Below are positions 40,158 through 52,083 of a stretch of 64,000 nt of DNA, one piece after another (the stretch's first letter is position 1; every line of letters starts with the position of its first letter). Both the position numbers and the translations under genes were made by a program. The notes below the pieces were generated by a model. The model ran no database searches. It worked only from the letters and a program-made list of their open reading frames with translations, and had not been told where the DNA came from. This stretch comes from Auanema rhodensis (Eukaryota > Nematoda > Chromadorea > Rhabditida > Rhabditidae): contig OZ059894.1 in the NCBI GenBank assembly GCA_964057225.1, positions 8,504,131 through 8,568,130 of the forward strand, written 5' to 3'.

Positions 40158-41004
40158 CTATGATATTGAAATACATCTGAGACTTAACTTACTCCATGAT
40201 AAGGAAGTTGTAAAGGGTTGTAGAGGATGGAAGCTTATTGTTCTAAGACGACGGGCAAAAAAAAATCTCTATTGAATGTGAAGTTTAAGTATGTAGATCG
40301 GATAATCCTTAAAAAGTGGTTATTTGGTGCAGAATTGTAAACGATAACGAAGATGCACTAAGAAGCAACACTGAACATAAATAGACGGACGTTCACAAAT
40401 GAAATTCAGATATCAGAATTGCTTACAAAGGCGAGCCAAAAGTTAGATGACTATTCGATGTCTCGTGACAATTTGTCTTTGTTGTCCTTCTTTGTGACAA
40501 TAATATTTAGATATTATTCACAGGAAGCAAGCAAAGTTTCAGACAAATTCAGCTGTAGCCAGAACAACGCAAAGATTTTTTGACTGAACAAGTTCAATAA
40601 ATATATGTCTGAATTAATAAAAATTGAAACATTTTTTCCTCCCACTTTTCATGTATTTTCAATTTCACACCATTAAAAAAATTAGCTAATCTTCTTAAAT
40701 TGTAAAGATTTGAGGAATTAGGATTTTCACTATTTCAGAGCAGAGAAGATGTTTTCCCGATTAACTGTCTTGGCAGCACCTGCTTCTCCTATTTGGTTTC
40801 TTTATTTTGTTTCTGGTTGGCATTTCATTGAAAACAACTGTGCTGTGGTAGAAAACAAATAAAAATGAAGAAGACATTTGCGCACCTAATTACCATACTA
40901 ACAAGCGAAGTGACATACGTGTTAGCTCACGTACATATGCTAATGAGCTTTAAGCTCATTCCAATTAACATTTGTAATCAATAATCATTGTATTAGACGG
41001 AATA
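40158..41004. other. Divergent intergenic region between transporter and spe-42-like gene
   Basis: It should hold the missing 5' exon of the minus-strand transporter and the promoter of the spe-42-like gene. I could not fix either. A candidate ATG at about 40162-40164 is out of phase with the first certain exon. Confidence 0.35.
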
Positions 41005-44000
41005 ATGGTGATATGGAAGTTGTACCAATCGAGAAAACGAGCGGACAGGGCAATTGATAATTTTTTATTGAAAGTTGGAAATATTCGAAGGTGAAATCTC
41101 TTAATTTATTTTGACTATCTTTAAATTGTTTGAAGAAAATCTAATGGACAACCAGAAGTACTGAAAGGTTGGGAAAAAAGGAAAAGAAGTCTGGCTTGGT
41201 TATATCCTCCTTTTCTACCACAACTAGATGAGGGAAAGCTTTATCATCGAATGTATATGAAAGGAACAAGGTAGTATAATCATTATTGATATGCAGAAAT
41301 AAAGAAGAACTACTCAATTTCAGAGCAAATTTTGTATCACTTTTGATCAGAAATGTTCTCTTAATTGAAATTTTTGGAGTCCTAGTTTATCTCATTTTGT
41401 CATTAAAATATGCAAAAGATCCGGGAGTGTAAGAAAAGTTGTATATAATTCATTTAGTTTATATATTATAGAGTTGGAACATTAGTTTCAATACCTATAC
41501 ATATAGTGCTATCACTCATGTTTATATGTCCATCGGTTAGTTAAATTTCTTATATATTATGTGTTTTCATAACTATGCTAAATTTATATTTAGATTATGT
41601 ATTATTTCATGTTGTCAACTCATCGTATGTTATCATCAAAAATGCGTACACTTCTTTTAGTTGTGATATTATCAATTGCTTTTGAGGTTTAATATATAGC
41701 TTCTGATTTAACTTTTAGATTTTAAATATTAAAGGGTCCTGCTATGAATGCACTTAATAATGTTCACAAAGTTGCTGAAGGAGTAGGCTGTATACAAGAG
41801 GATGTTATGGGTTCGGCAAAAGCTGTTGATGAGAATATTGCAAAGCATGGCCAAGTTATTGTTTATCTGTATTGATGGTGCAAAGTTATTTCTAGATGGC
41901 TGTCAGAATTATACAAAACCTCATAAAGAAAATTGCTGAGCCAGTGAATTATTTTCGTGTACTTTTGCATAAGGTTGATAGAGGAGTTAATCGGTATTAT
42001 GTGAAATTTTAAAAACAATATACTTATACTTCTAGTGTAATTCAAATGATTCAAAAATCGTGGAAACATCTATCGGAAGTTACAAATGAGTGCAAAAAAG
42101 CTATGAGAGGCCCATATCTTACGGTAAGGATTGGTTTTTCGAGCAATTGCATCATAAAAATAAATTGAAATCATAGTGTTTAAATACTTTTCGACGAGCT
42201 TATATTCAATGTAATTCAAACGAAGCCAATTTCGGAACACATTTATGTGAAAAACTCAAAGAAGCAAGCAAGGTGAAATTAAATCCATATTATTCAAAAA
42301 TATAACCATTAGATGTGTGAAGCTGGAAAAGCAGCAGGAGGATCTGTGTGTAACTTTCCCGAAAAAGTAAAAGGAGGTACAAATTCATATTTTGTATATT
42401 TTCTTCTCAATTTTATAACACATATGGTTCTCAGGATTTTTTTTTGTTATTTGAAAAATGTAACATTATTGTTTCTCACAACATTGTAGGTATAACCGAA
42501 GGAGCTATTCCTTTTTATAAAGCATATTGGAAAAAAGTATTCTGGATTATTAAAACAGCCCACTATTTTCATCTCAAAGCATTTCATCATGTGAGTGCTA
42601 TTCATATTCAAGAATTTTAAATGCAATTTTCTTTTAGCTCAACGATAAGAGAAAGAATATAACAACAGAAATAAAAAATTTAGGAACTATTGGATTAAAA
42701 ATTACGTCTAAACGAGGAAGTGAGAAATCAGCAATTTCGCAAATGAAAGAAGTACGTATCAAAAAGCCTTAAAATATTATAAATTTCAATAAGTACTTTG
42801 ACAGAACTTAAAGAAAACGTTGTCATCAATTATATCCACTTATCGGGCAACAATTAGTTTATTAGCTTCTTTGGTACACTACACTTTACTTCCAATTGCA
42901 TTATTCTGGCCATTCTTCTCGGTTCGTGTTTTCAACATTTCGAGAATTTATAAAAAATCAAATTAATTATACCTATCTATATGTGTTAAACATATATTTT
43001 GCATCTTTAGAGCAAATTCATAAACATTATGTAAAAGGTTATGTTGGGAATGTGATTTTTTTTGAAAACAATATATGTTTTTGTGCACGAAATTGGATGA
43101 CAATTTTTGAATTCTCTGGCTTCAAAACTTTCAATTATATTATTCTTATAGACTGCTCTGTTTATTTACAAGTTCAACTATCGAGAAGATTATAAAAATG
43201 TGTACTTGACTAAAGAATTTGAAAAAATTGATCTGGATTGTGTATTAAAAGGCACAACAAAAGTTTTGCCTTTAACCAAAAAAGAAAAACAGCAGGTTTG
43301 TGATTAAATCATTCAGCTTAATCTACTAGAGCTTATAGTTTATCTCCCGAACAGCTTGGCAAATGACTGATAGTGAGAAGAGTGACTTCAAAGTATCCGT
43401 TGCTTTGACATCCCTCGCAATGGCAACACCATTCATTTTCATGATTCTTGATCAAATTATATATTGGGTACAATAATTCGATCATTTTTTCTGAAGATGA
43501 TACAATTTCAAAATTGTAGATTCTTATTGGAGCATTCAACATCTTCGGCAATACTAAGATTGATACACCGCCGCATTATGAAATTAAAGTTTCTGGAGAT
43601 GGGTATACTGCTAAGTTACTTAATGCTTTACTTGATGCGTTTTCGCCAATAACTAAAGGAATTAAAGAACGAGATGAAAGGTGAGCATAATTGTTTTATT
43701 TTAAAACTATTTATTGCAATCTTAGATGGAGAGCATGTTTTGAAGAGCCAACTCCACCCGATTACTTTGCATATTCGTTAATGTTTATTCTTTTTATGGG
43801 TTGTTTAGTTTTATGTCGGACAAAAGTTTGGATGAGCAGACAGTCATTAGCTTTGGCTGATTTCTTTTACCCACATAGGGTTCGGCCACGTGCTCTTTAT
43901 CTCTACAACAAGATTCAGTCTGAACGTAAATCATTAATGACCACATTAATGAATCATCAGAAAGTGAGAAGTTGTTTTTACTCTTTCATCCATGTTTTTT

Positions 44001-44553
44001 GTTGTTAGGCAGTTTTAGCTGATGATCAGCTTGAAGGTCGTGAACAACTTATACGTCAAAGTATACAATCGCGTGGACTTGTTCGAGTTATATGTACGAA
44101 GTGCCGAAAAACTGACATGAGCATCGCAGACCAAGCGTGGGTTTCAAACAATTATCTTAAATTGAACAATCAGATGTTTTTTGTTTTCTCAAAATTGTAG
44201 GAATACCCGTTTATGCGTGGAATGTGGAGTATTTTATTGTATTCAATGTTTTTCTCTAAATAAGGAATGCAAAGCTTGTGGCCATAATATGCAGGTACGA
44301 GATAATAGATTGTTACCCACCCATTTTATGTTGTTGTCAAACAGTTTCATCTACTTATTCAAATTTATCAGATCGTTGGCGGTATTGAACTCTACTACGA
44401 GCATTTTTCTGATGATGATGGTGACCGAATTCTAACAGAAGAGGACGACGTAGAAGAAGAAGAAGAAGAAGAAGAAGAAGAAAAAGGTACGTTTCTTTGT
44501 TATTTGTTTCTACAAAAAATATTTATTTATTTATTTTAGAAACTAAACAATAG
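41005..44553 (+). CDS. spe-42: SPE-42/DCST1-like sperm membrane protein with C4C4 RING end
   Basis: Twenty-one exons: 41005-41090, 41136-41270, 41324-41428, 41472-41535, 41594-41686, 41735-41860, 41896-41993, 42036-42123, 42177-42272, 42313-42376, 42490-42590, 42638-42751, 42805-42921, 43152-43295, 43339-43467, 43520-43680, 43726-43963, 44009-44136, 44201-44294, 44372-44486, 44540-44553. All phases agree, giving 769 residues, the length expected for SPE-42/SPE-49. Several membrane helices occur in the first 150 residues and again around 420-540, followed by a DC-STAMP-like region with a Cys-containing ectodomain. Near the C-terminus four Cys-x2-Cys pairs (682/685, 701/704, 709/712, 719/722) form a C4C4 RING-like finger. 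The family (DCST1/2, Drosophila sneaky, C. elegans SPE-42 and SPE-49) acts on sperm in gamete fusion or membrane breakdown. SPE-42 versus SPE-49 cannot be decided here. A ten-Glu run (residues 755-764) comes from a GAA repeat. One intron is only 35 nt (41861-41895). AATAAA lies at 44616-44621. Confidence 0.9.
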
Positions 44554-44692
44554 TTTTATTTCTATTAATTAATTATTCATATAATTAACTAGTTCTGTTA
44601 CGCTATTCTCTTTTGAATAAATATATATTATTGTGCAGCTACTAAGTTCTATTCAGTTCTACAAAAAAAAAAATTAGATTCTTTATCTGATC
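44554..44692 (+). promoter_or_regulatory. Short intercistronic region, possible operon spacer
   Basis: Only 139 bp separate the spe-42-like stop from the next ATG. The stretch holds AATAAA (44616-44621), followed 17 nt later by an acceptor-like TTGTGCAG ending at 44638 and another acceptor-like AATTAG ending at 44677. This layout is what a nematode operon junction with spliced-leader addition would look like; no direct proof is possible from sequence. Confidence 0.4.
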
Positions 44693-46856
44693 ATGAATAT
44701 AGTTCATCCAGAATCATTACAACATATAAGTAACACTAGTCAAAAAAAGTGAACTAGAGTGTTGCAATTTTTATTTAAAAAAAATTTTATTATAGATATA
44801 CTGTATACAAAACTCGTTGGGTTATTCTAGCTGTCTGTTTTATCGTTACATTAACTAACACAACTGTTTGGATATTTTCTAGATTCATAAGAAATATTGT
44901 TTTTTTTTCCAGATGTGGCTTGGCCTATCAGCTGTTAGTACTCAAGCTGATTTATATTACTGTGGAGTTAAATCTAAATGTGAAGTTGCGTTTATGGCAA
45001 ATCAGATTTTCCAGGTTAGTTATAAACCCCAAGTGAGAGCAATACAAGTTTCATAGCTTAGAGTATTTTCTTATAAAAAATAATTAAAACAATGTATTAT
45101 TTATTATGTCTATATGTATTCTATTGACTACTTTTGTAGCTTCTGGCAATCGTGTTTGGATTACCTGGAATGTTTCTGACAGATAAGTTTGGAATTCGAC
45201 CATCGGTATGTATATTTACTTCAAATCTATCAATAAATAATTTTAATTTAAGCTTTATGCGGCCGTTTTGTTTAACTTAGTAGGATCTTGTATTAGAACT
45301 CTATCATCATCACCACATATAGATGACAAATCTGTAAAACAATCACTTCTATATGGAGGTAAAAATAATATTTTTCTTATATTTTTTCATGATGATCTTT
45401 ACAGGAACAGCTATAGTAGCCACTGCTCAATCGTTTTTCCTGGTTTTACCTACAAAAATAGCTGAAGGATGGTTTTGTGACAAACAACGTTCCATCGCAA
45501 ACGTGATACTCTTTATTGGTATATTTTTATAATTTTATAAGTTAACACTTATAACAAGGATTGTTACAGCTCATCCAATTGGTGCAGCTTTGGGTATGAT
45601 CTTGCCAGTTATGTATTTTGACACATCCAAAAAAATGTTAGCAAATAAAGGAAAAATCAAAAATAACAATGACTTTTTTACATTTGTGAGTTCTATTAAT
45701 TTAATATGTTGAAGGAAACTGTTTTTTTTTCAGAATCTGGGTTTGAGTATAGTTGCTTCAATTGCTTTGATTCTTATACTTTTTGTTTCGACTAATCTGC
45801 CAAAAACACCACCAAGTAGTGCAGCTGAAGCAAGAGGAAAACATTCAATGTCTTTTTCAAAATCAATTGCAAAATGCTTAAAGTAGTCTAATAATTAAAA
45901 CATTTCGAGTTTACCCAAATATATTTAAGGAATATCGAGTTCATCAAGCTTCTGCTCGTCGGTGGCACAATTTATGGCTTACTTTGGACATTTGTTCTGC
46001 TTTTTCCAACAATCATGGTAAAAGGAAAAATTCTATCACCTGGGTATAGATTCATGAATGTTAATATTAATATTTTTTATGTATAGTTTAATCTCTGCTA
46101 TTTTCTTACTTGTGGGCACATTCTCCTCTCTGTTCATGGGTGATCTTGTGGATAGGACAAAAAAATTTCTCGGAATATTGCAAATGTTATTATTGGCAGG
46201 ACTCATAAGCTTGATTGTAATAAGACTGGTACAATTGATTTTTTTTGCACATTTTTCTAATTATATCATATTTGAGCTTTTGATATATATGAAATGGAAT
46301 CGAATCTATGATGATGTTATCATTACAGTCTTAGTTTGCGTATATAGTTGTTGTGCTCTCCCACAAATCCCTGTTACTTTTGAATTAGCAGTTGAAATAA
46401 CGTTTCCAGTATATGAAGCAACAGCAACCGGAATTTTGGTCATAGCAGGGTAACCGTCTCAAAATTTATTAAACACAATTATATTTGAATATAATTGAAT
46501 GAATAAACAAATTTATTTTTATAGGAACATAATTCTACTTTGTCTCTATGCAGTGGTTGAGATGTTGCAGCGGACTAAGTTAATTTATAAACAAACTAAA
46601 AGGAATCCGGATAATTGGCAATGTACAAAACTTTGAAGTAAAATGAAATATTTTTTCTTTTTAGTAGCTCTTGATTTTCTTATTGTGCTGAGCTTTCTTC
46701 CCAATATTATGGCATACTTTTTTATGAAGCCAAAGTACGTTAACTGAAAATATTATTTTTATAATATAACCTATATCTTCCAGGTATCAAAGAATGAATG
46801 CTGAACAAGAACAAGAAAACCGTTTATTTGATAAAGTTACTCAGGAAAAATACTGA
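44693..46856 (+). CDS. FLVCR/SLC49-family transporter, second paralog
   Basis: Fourteen exons: 44693-44748, 44796-44865, 44913-45014, 45140-45205, 45253-45358, 45405-45518, 45570-45685, 45734-45882, 45930-46043, 46087-46228, 46277-46449, 46525-46622, 46665-46734, 46784-46856. Phases agree and give 482 residues. The start ATG is chosen because a GTGAAC donor at 44749 is the one that keeps frame into the KTRWVILAVC helix. Landmarks match the minus-strand paralog exon by exon: MANQIFQ versus SNQIFQ, LPTKIAEGWF versus LPAKIAECWF, and FELAVEITFPVYEATATG versus GVEMTYPVYEATSSG. Twelve membrane helices are expected of the family; the substrate cannot be told. Acceptor 46271-46276 (TTTGAG) is unusual, but a TTGAG acceptor also occurs in the paralog (39611-39615 in reverse). 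AATAAA lies at 46921. Confidence 0.88.
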
Positions 46857-47408
46857 TTCACATGAGCGAATTGAAAATTTTTATAACTTTCGAAGTGCCT
46901 ATCATCAAGCCAATTAGTGTAATAAATAGGAAGAGAAAATTTTTTATTTGAACCTTGGAAGATTGTTTTATAACACTAAAATCATTCGTAATATCAACAC
47001 ACCAAAGTATTAATAAACACTTGCTTTAATGAGACTTTATCTATTAGGTGGTTGCATTCATTCAAGACCCCCTTTATAGAAATCAATTTTTCATGCAAAT
47101 TTTACAGAATTTTTATAAAATAAATTTGAAATTAGAAAAAAATGTATTTAAATATATAATGAAAATCAAATCATTACATTTCTAAAACTTTACATATGAA
47201 GAAAAATTTTTTTTCTTTGAACATTTTTTGTTTTCATTCTGGATATTGCTCTCATTCATCAATTCATGAAGGAATTTCTGCCAAAGAATCCTTCAGAACG
47301 ATGAAACTTGTGTACAAAGATTCTTTTCCATCGTATTCAACATAAGAGAACCGCTTTGAATCTTGTGAGTTCGATCTCCAAGATCATGATAGATCTGAAG
47401 AGAAAACT
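46857..47408. other. Flank between transporter gene and tRNA array
   Basis: AT-rich sequence with the polyadenylation signal of the transporter at 46921-46926. Nothing else is recognisable. The tRNA repeat unit begins abruptly at about 47409. Confidence 0.5.
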
Positions 47409-47430
47409 TAACTTAACAAATCAAAAAATT

Positions 47431-47502
47431 GGGCCGAACCGGGAATTGAACCCGGGACCTCTCGCACCCGAAGCGAAAATCATACCCCTAGACCATTCGG
47501 CC
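47431..47502 (-). tRNA. tRNA-Pro(CGG) copy 1
   Basis: One change, C27 to T, leaving a wobble pair in the anticodon stem. T6 terminator. Confidence 0.93.
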
Positions 47503-47674
47503 ATGAAGTTTAGAAGTAATTTTCAAAAAATAGGAGAGTTTTCGTGAAATTGTTAATTTATAGTATATTCTTTAACTTGTTTAGTCATTTTTTCACAAAA
47601 AAGGACAAAGCGTGATGATTAGATTATGAATCAGAATCATTAATACTTCGAATTGAGTTAACAAATCAAAAATT

Positions 47675-47746
47675 GGGCCGAGCCGGGAATTGAACCCGGG
47701 ACCTCTCGCACCCGAAGCGAGAATCATACCCCTAGACCATTCGGCC
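47675..47746 (-). tRNA. tRNA-Pro(CGG) copy 2
   Basis: Acceptor-stem change at 66 gives an A7-C66 mismatch. T5 terminator. Confidence 0.9.
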
Positions 47747-47918
47747 ATGAAGTTTAGAAGTAATTTTCAAAAAATAGGAGAGTTTTCGTGAAATTGTTAA
47801 TTTATAGTATATTCTTTAACTTGTTTAGTCATTTTTTCACAAAAAAGGACAAAGCGTGATGATTAGATAATGAATCAGAATCATTAATACTTCGATTTGA
47901 GTTAACAAATCAAAAATT

Positions 47919-47990
47919 GGTCCGAACCGGGAATTGAACCCGGGACCTCTCGCACCCGAAGCGAGAATCATACCCCTAGACCATTCGGCC
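47919..47990 (-). tRNA. tRNA-Pro(CGG) copy 3
   Basis: Change at 71 gives a G2-A71 mismatch in the acceptor stem. T5 terminator. Confidence 0.9.
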
Positions 47991-48163
47991 ATGAAGTTTG
48001 AAAGTTATTTTCAAAAAATAGGAGAGTTTTTGTTGAATTGTTAATTTATAATTTATTCTTGAACTTGTTTAGTCATTTTTTTACAAAAAAGGACAAAGCG
48101 TGATGATTAGATAATGAATCAGAATCATTAATACTTCGATTTGAGTTATCAAATCAAAAAATT

Positions 48164-48235
48164 GGGCCGAACCGGGAATTGAACCCGGGACCTCTCGCAC
48201 CCGAAGCGAGAATCATACCCCTAGACCATTCGGCC
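48164..48235 (-). tRNA. tRNA-Pro(CGG) copy 4
   Basis: Consensus: acceptor stem GGCCGAA/TTCGGCC, anticodon loop TTCGGGT, T-loop GTTCAAT, T6 terminator. Confidence 0.97.
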
Positions 48236-48407
48236 ATGAAGTTTGAAAGTTATTTTCAAAAAATAGTAGAGTTTTTGTTAAATTGTTAATTTACAGTATA
48301 TTCTTTAACTTGTTTAGTCATTTTTTTACAAAAAAGGACAAAGCGTGATGATTAGATAATGAATCAGAATCATTAATACTTCGATTTGAGTTAACACATC
48401 AAAAATT

Positions 48408-48479
48408 GGGCCGAACCGGGAATTGAACCCGGGACCTCTCGCACCCGAAGCGAGATTCATACCCCTAGACCATTCGGCC
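48408..48479 (-). tRNA. tRNA-Pro(CGG) copy 5
   Basis: One T to A change at the D-stem/position 26 junction. T5 terminator. Confidence 0.92.
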
Positions 48480-48652
48480 ATGAAGTTTGAAAGTTATTTT
48501 CAAAAAATAGTAGAGTTTTTGTTAAATTGTTAATTTATAATATATTCTTTAACTTGTTTAGTCATTTTTTTACAAAAAAGGACAAAGCGTGATGATTAGA
48601 TAATGAATCAGAATCATTAATACTTCGATTTGAGTTATCAAATCAAAAAATT

Positions 48653-48724
48653 GGGCCGAACCGGGAATTGAACCCGGGACCTCTCGCACCCGAAGCGAGA
48701 ATCATACCCCTAGACCATTCGGCC
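48653..48724 (-). tRNA. tRNA-Pro(CGG) copy 6
   Basis: Consensus copy with T6 terminator. Confidence 0.97.
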
Positions 48725-48898
48725 ATGAAGTTTGAAAGTTATTTTCAAAAAATAGGAGAGTTTTTGTTAAATTGTTAATTTATAATATATTCTTTAACTT
48801 GTTTAGTCATTTTTTTTACAAAAAAGGACAAAGCGTGATGATTAGATTATGAATCAGAATCATTAATACTTCGAATTGAGTTAACAAATCAAAAAATT

Positions 48899-48970
48899 GG
48901 GCCGAACCGGGAATTGAACCCGGGACCTCTCGCACCCGAAGCGAGAATCATACCCCTAGACCATTCGGCC
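48899..48970 (-). tRNA. tRNA-Pro(CGG) copy 7
   Basis: Consensus copy with T6 terminator. Confidence 0.97.
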
Positions 48971-49143
48971 ATGAAGTTTGAAAGTTATTTTCAAAAAATA
49001 GTAGAGTTTTTGTTAAATTGTTAATTTATAGTATATTCTTTAACTTGTTTAGTCATTTTTTTACAAAAAAGGACAAAGCGTGATGATTAGATTATGAATC
49101 AGAATCATTAATACTTCGAATTGAGTTAACAAATCAAAAAATT

Positions 49144-49215
49144 GGGCCGAACCGGGAATTGAACCCGGGACCTCTCGCACCCGAAGCGAGAATCATACCC
49201 CTAGACCATTCGGCC
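49144..49215 (-). tRNA. tRNA-Pro(CGG) copy 8
   Basis: Consensus copy; first of the run with exact 245-bp spacing. Confidence 0.97.
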
Positions 49216-49388
49216 ATGAAGTTTGAAAGTTATTTTCAAAAAATAGTAGAGTTTTTGTTAAATTGTTAATTTATAGTATATTCTTTAACTTGTTTAGTCA
49301 TTTTTTTACAAAAAAGGACAAAGCGTGATGATTAGATTATGAATCAGAATCATTAATACTTCGAATTGAGTTAACAAATCAAAAAATT

Positions 49389-49460
49389 GGGCCGAACCGG
49401 GAATTGAACCCGGGACCTCTCGCACCCGAAGCGAGAATCATACCCCTAGACCATTCGGCC
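49389..49460 (-). tRNA. tRNA-Pro(CGG) copy 9
   Basis: Consensus copy with T6 terminator. Confidence 0.97.
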
Positions 49461-49633
49461 ATGAAGTTTGAAAGTTATTTTCAAAAAATAGTAGAGTTTT
49501 TGTTAAATTGTTAATTTATAGTATATTCTTTAACTTGTTTAGTCATTTTTTTATAAAAAAGGACAAAGCTTGATGATTAGATTATGAATCAGAATCATTA
49601 ATACTTCGATTTGAGTTAACAAATCAAAAAATT

Positions 49634-49705
49634 GGGCCGAACCGGGAATTGAACCCGGGACCTCTCGCACCCGAAGCGAGAATCATACCCCTAGACCATT
49701 CGGCC
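49634..49705 (-). tRNA. tRNA-Pro(CGG) copy 10
   Basis: Consensus copy with T6 terminator. Confidence 0.97.
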
Positions 49706-49878
49706 ATGAAGTTTGAAAGTTATTTTCAAAAAATAGGAGAGTTTTTGTTAAATTATGAGAATATAATATATTCTTTAACTTGTTTAGTCATTTTTTTATA
49801 AAAAAGGACAAAGCTTGATGATTAGATTATGAATCAGAATCATTAATACTTCGATTTGAGTTAACAAATCAAAAAATT

Positions 49879-49950
49879 GGGCCGAACCGGGAATTGAACC
49901 CGGGACCTCTCGCACCCGAAGCGAGAATCATACCCCTAGACCATTCGGCC
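49879..49950 (-). tRNA. tRNA-Pro(CGG) copy 11
   Basis: Consensus copy with T6 terminator. Confidence 0.97.
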
Positions 49951-50123
49951 ATGAAGTTTGAAAGTTATTTTCAAAAAATAGGAGAGTTTTTGTTAAATTA
50001 TGAGAATATAATATATTCTTTAACTTGTTTAGTCATTTTTTTACAAGACAGGACAAAGCGTGATGATTTGATAATGAATCAGAATCATTAATACTTCGAT
50101 TTCAGTTAACAAATCAAAAAATT

Positions 50124-50195
50124 GGGCCGAACCGGGAATTGAACCCGGGACCTCTCGCACCCGAAGCGAGAATCATACCCCTAGACCATTTGGCC
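50124..50195 (-). tRNA. tRNA-Pro(CGG) copy 12
   Basis: G5 to A gives an A5-C68 mismatch in the acceptor stem. Confidence 0.92.
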
Positions 50196-50368
50196 ATGAA
50201 GTTTGAAAGTTATTTTCAAAAAATAGGAGAGTTTTTGTTAAATTATGAGAATATAATATATTCTTCAACTTGTTTAGTCATTTTTAAACATGATAAGACA
50301 AAGCTTGATGATTAGATTATGAATCAGAATCATTAATACTTCGATTTGAGTTAACAAATCAAAAAATT

Positions 50369-50440
50369 GGGCCGAACCGGGAATTGAACCCGGGACCTCT
50401 CGCACCCGAAGCGAGAATCATACCCCTAGACCATTCGGCC
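50369..50440 (-). tRNA. tRNA-Pro(CGG) copy 13
   Basis: Consensus copy with T6 terminator. Confidence 0.97.
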
Positions 50441-50613
50441 ATGAAGTTTGAAAGTTATTTTCAAAAAATAGGAGAGTTTTTGTTAAATTGTTAATTTATA
50501 ATATATTCTTTAACTTGTTTAGTCATTTTTTTACAAGACAGGACAAAGCGTGATGATTTGATAATGAATCAGAATCATTAATACTTCGATTTTAGTTAAC
50601 AAATCAAAAAATA

Positions 50614-50685
50614 GGGCCGAACCGGAAATTGAACCCGGGACATCTTGCACCCGAAGCGAGAATCATACCCCTAGACCATTCGGCC
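50614..50685 (-). tRNA. tRNA-Pro(CGG) copy 14, variant B
   Basis: Variant B: 3' anticodon strand GCAAG instead of GCGAG (C29-A41 mismatch), a variable-loop change, and a G53-T61 wobble in the T-stem. Anticodon still CGG. Confidence 0.9.
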
Positions 50686-50858
50686 ATGAAGTTTGAAAGT
50701 TATTTTCAAAAAATAGGAGAGTTTTTGTTAAATTGTTAATTTATAATATATTCTTTAACTTGTTTAGTCATTTTTTTATAAAAAAGGACAAAGCGTGATG
50801 ATTTGATAATGAATCAGAATCATTAATACTTCGATTTCAGTTAACAAATCAAAAAATA

Positions 50859-50930
50859 GGGCCGAACCGGAAATTGAACCCGGGACATCTTGCACCCGAA
50901 GCGAGAATCATACCCCTAGACCATTCGGCC
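50859..50930 (-). tRNA. tRNA-Pro(CGG) copy 15, variant B
   Basis: Same changes as copy 14. Confidence 0.9.
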
Positions 50931-51103
50931 ATGAAGTTTGAAAGTTATTTTCAAAAAATAGGAGAGTTTTTGTTAAATTATGAGAATATAATATATTCTT
51001 TAACTTGTTTAGTCATTTTTAAACATGATAAGACAAAGCTTGATGATTAGATTATGAATCAGAATTATTAATACTTCGAATTGAGTTAACAAATCAAAAA
51101 ATT

Positions 51104-51175
51104 GGGCCGAACCGGGAATTGAACCTGGGAGCTCTCGCACCCGAAGCGAGAATCATACCCCTAGACCATTCGGCC
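51104..51175 (-). tRNA. tRNA-Pro(CGG) copy 16, variant C
   Basis: Variant C: T-stem A51-C63 mismatch plus a variable-loop G to C change. Confidence 0.9.
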
Positions 51176-51348
51176 ATAAAGTTTAGAAGTAATTTTCAAA
51201 AAATAGGAGAGTTTTTGTTAAATTGTTAATTTATAATATATTCTTTAACTTGTTTAGTCATTTTTAAACATGATAAGACAAAGCTTGATGATTAGATTAT
51301 GAATCAGAATCATTAATACTTCGATTTGAGTTAACAAATCAAAAAATT

Positions 51349-51420
51349 GGGCCGAACCGGGAATTGAACCCGGGACCTCTCGCACCCGAAGCGAGAATCA
51401 TACCCCTAGACCATTCGGCC
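51349..51420 (-). tRNA. tRNA-Pro(CGG) copy 17
   Basis: Consensus copy with T6 terminator. Confidence 0.97.
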
Positions 51421-51593
51421 ATGAAGTTTGAAAGTTATTTTCAAAAAATAGGAGAGTTTTTGTTAAATTGTTAATTTATAATATATTCTTTAACTTGTTT
51501 AGTCATTTTTTTATAAAAAAGGACAAAGCGTGATGATTTGATAATGAATCAGAATCATTAATACTTCGATTTCAGTTAACAAATCAAAAAATA

Positions 51594-51665
51594 GGGCCGA
51601 ACCGGAAATTGAACCCGGGACATCTTGCACCCGAAGCGAGAATCATACCCCTAGACCATTCGGCC
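51594..51665 (-). tRNA. tRNA-Pro(CGG) copy 18, variant B
   Basis: Carries the variant B changes in the anticodon stem, variable loop and T-stem. Confidence 0.9.
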
Positions 51666-51838
51666 ATGAAGTTTGAAAGTTATTTTCAAAAAATAGGAGA
51701 GTTTTTGTTAAATTATGAGAATATAATATATTCTTTAACTTGTTTAGTCATTTTTAAACATGATAAGACAAAGCTTGATGATTAGATTATGAATCAGAAT
51801 CATTAATACTTCGATTTGAGTTAACAAATCAAAAAATT

Positions 51839-51910
51839 GGGCCGAACCGGGAATTGAACCCGGGACCTCTCGCACCCGAAGCGAGAATCATACCCCTAGA
51901 CCATTCGGCC
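51839..51910 (-). tRNA. tRNA-Pro(CGG) copy 19
   Basis: Consensus copy; its 5' flank has the ATAAAGTTTAG form. Confidence 0.97.
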
Positions 51911-52083
51911 ATAAAGTTTAGAAATAATTTTCAAAAAATAGGAGAGTTTTTGTTAAATTGTTAATTTATAATATATTCTTTAACTTGTTTAGTCATTTTT
52001 TTATAAAAAAGGACAAAGCTTGATGATTAGATTATGAATCAGAATCATTAATACTTCGATTTGAGTTAACAAATCAAAAAATT

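Noticed and set aside
49894-50091. Open frame beginning MNPGPLAPEARIIPL, repeated at 57244 and 47308
   Set aside because: It is the antisense reading of the tRNA-Pro gene and spacer; repetition follows from the array, not from a protein.
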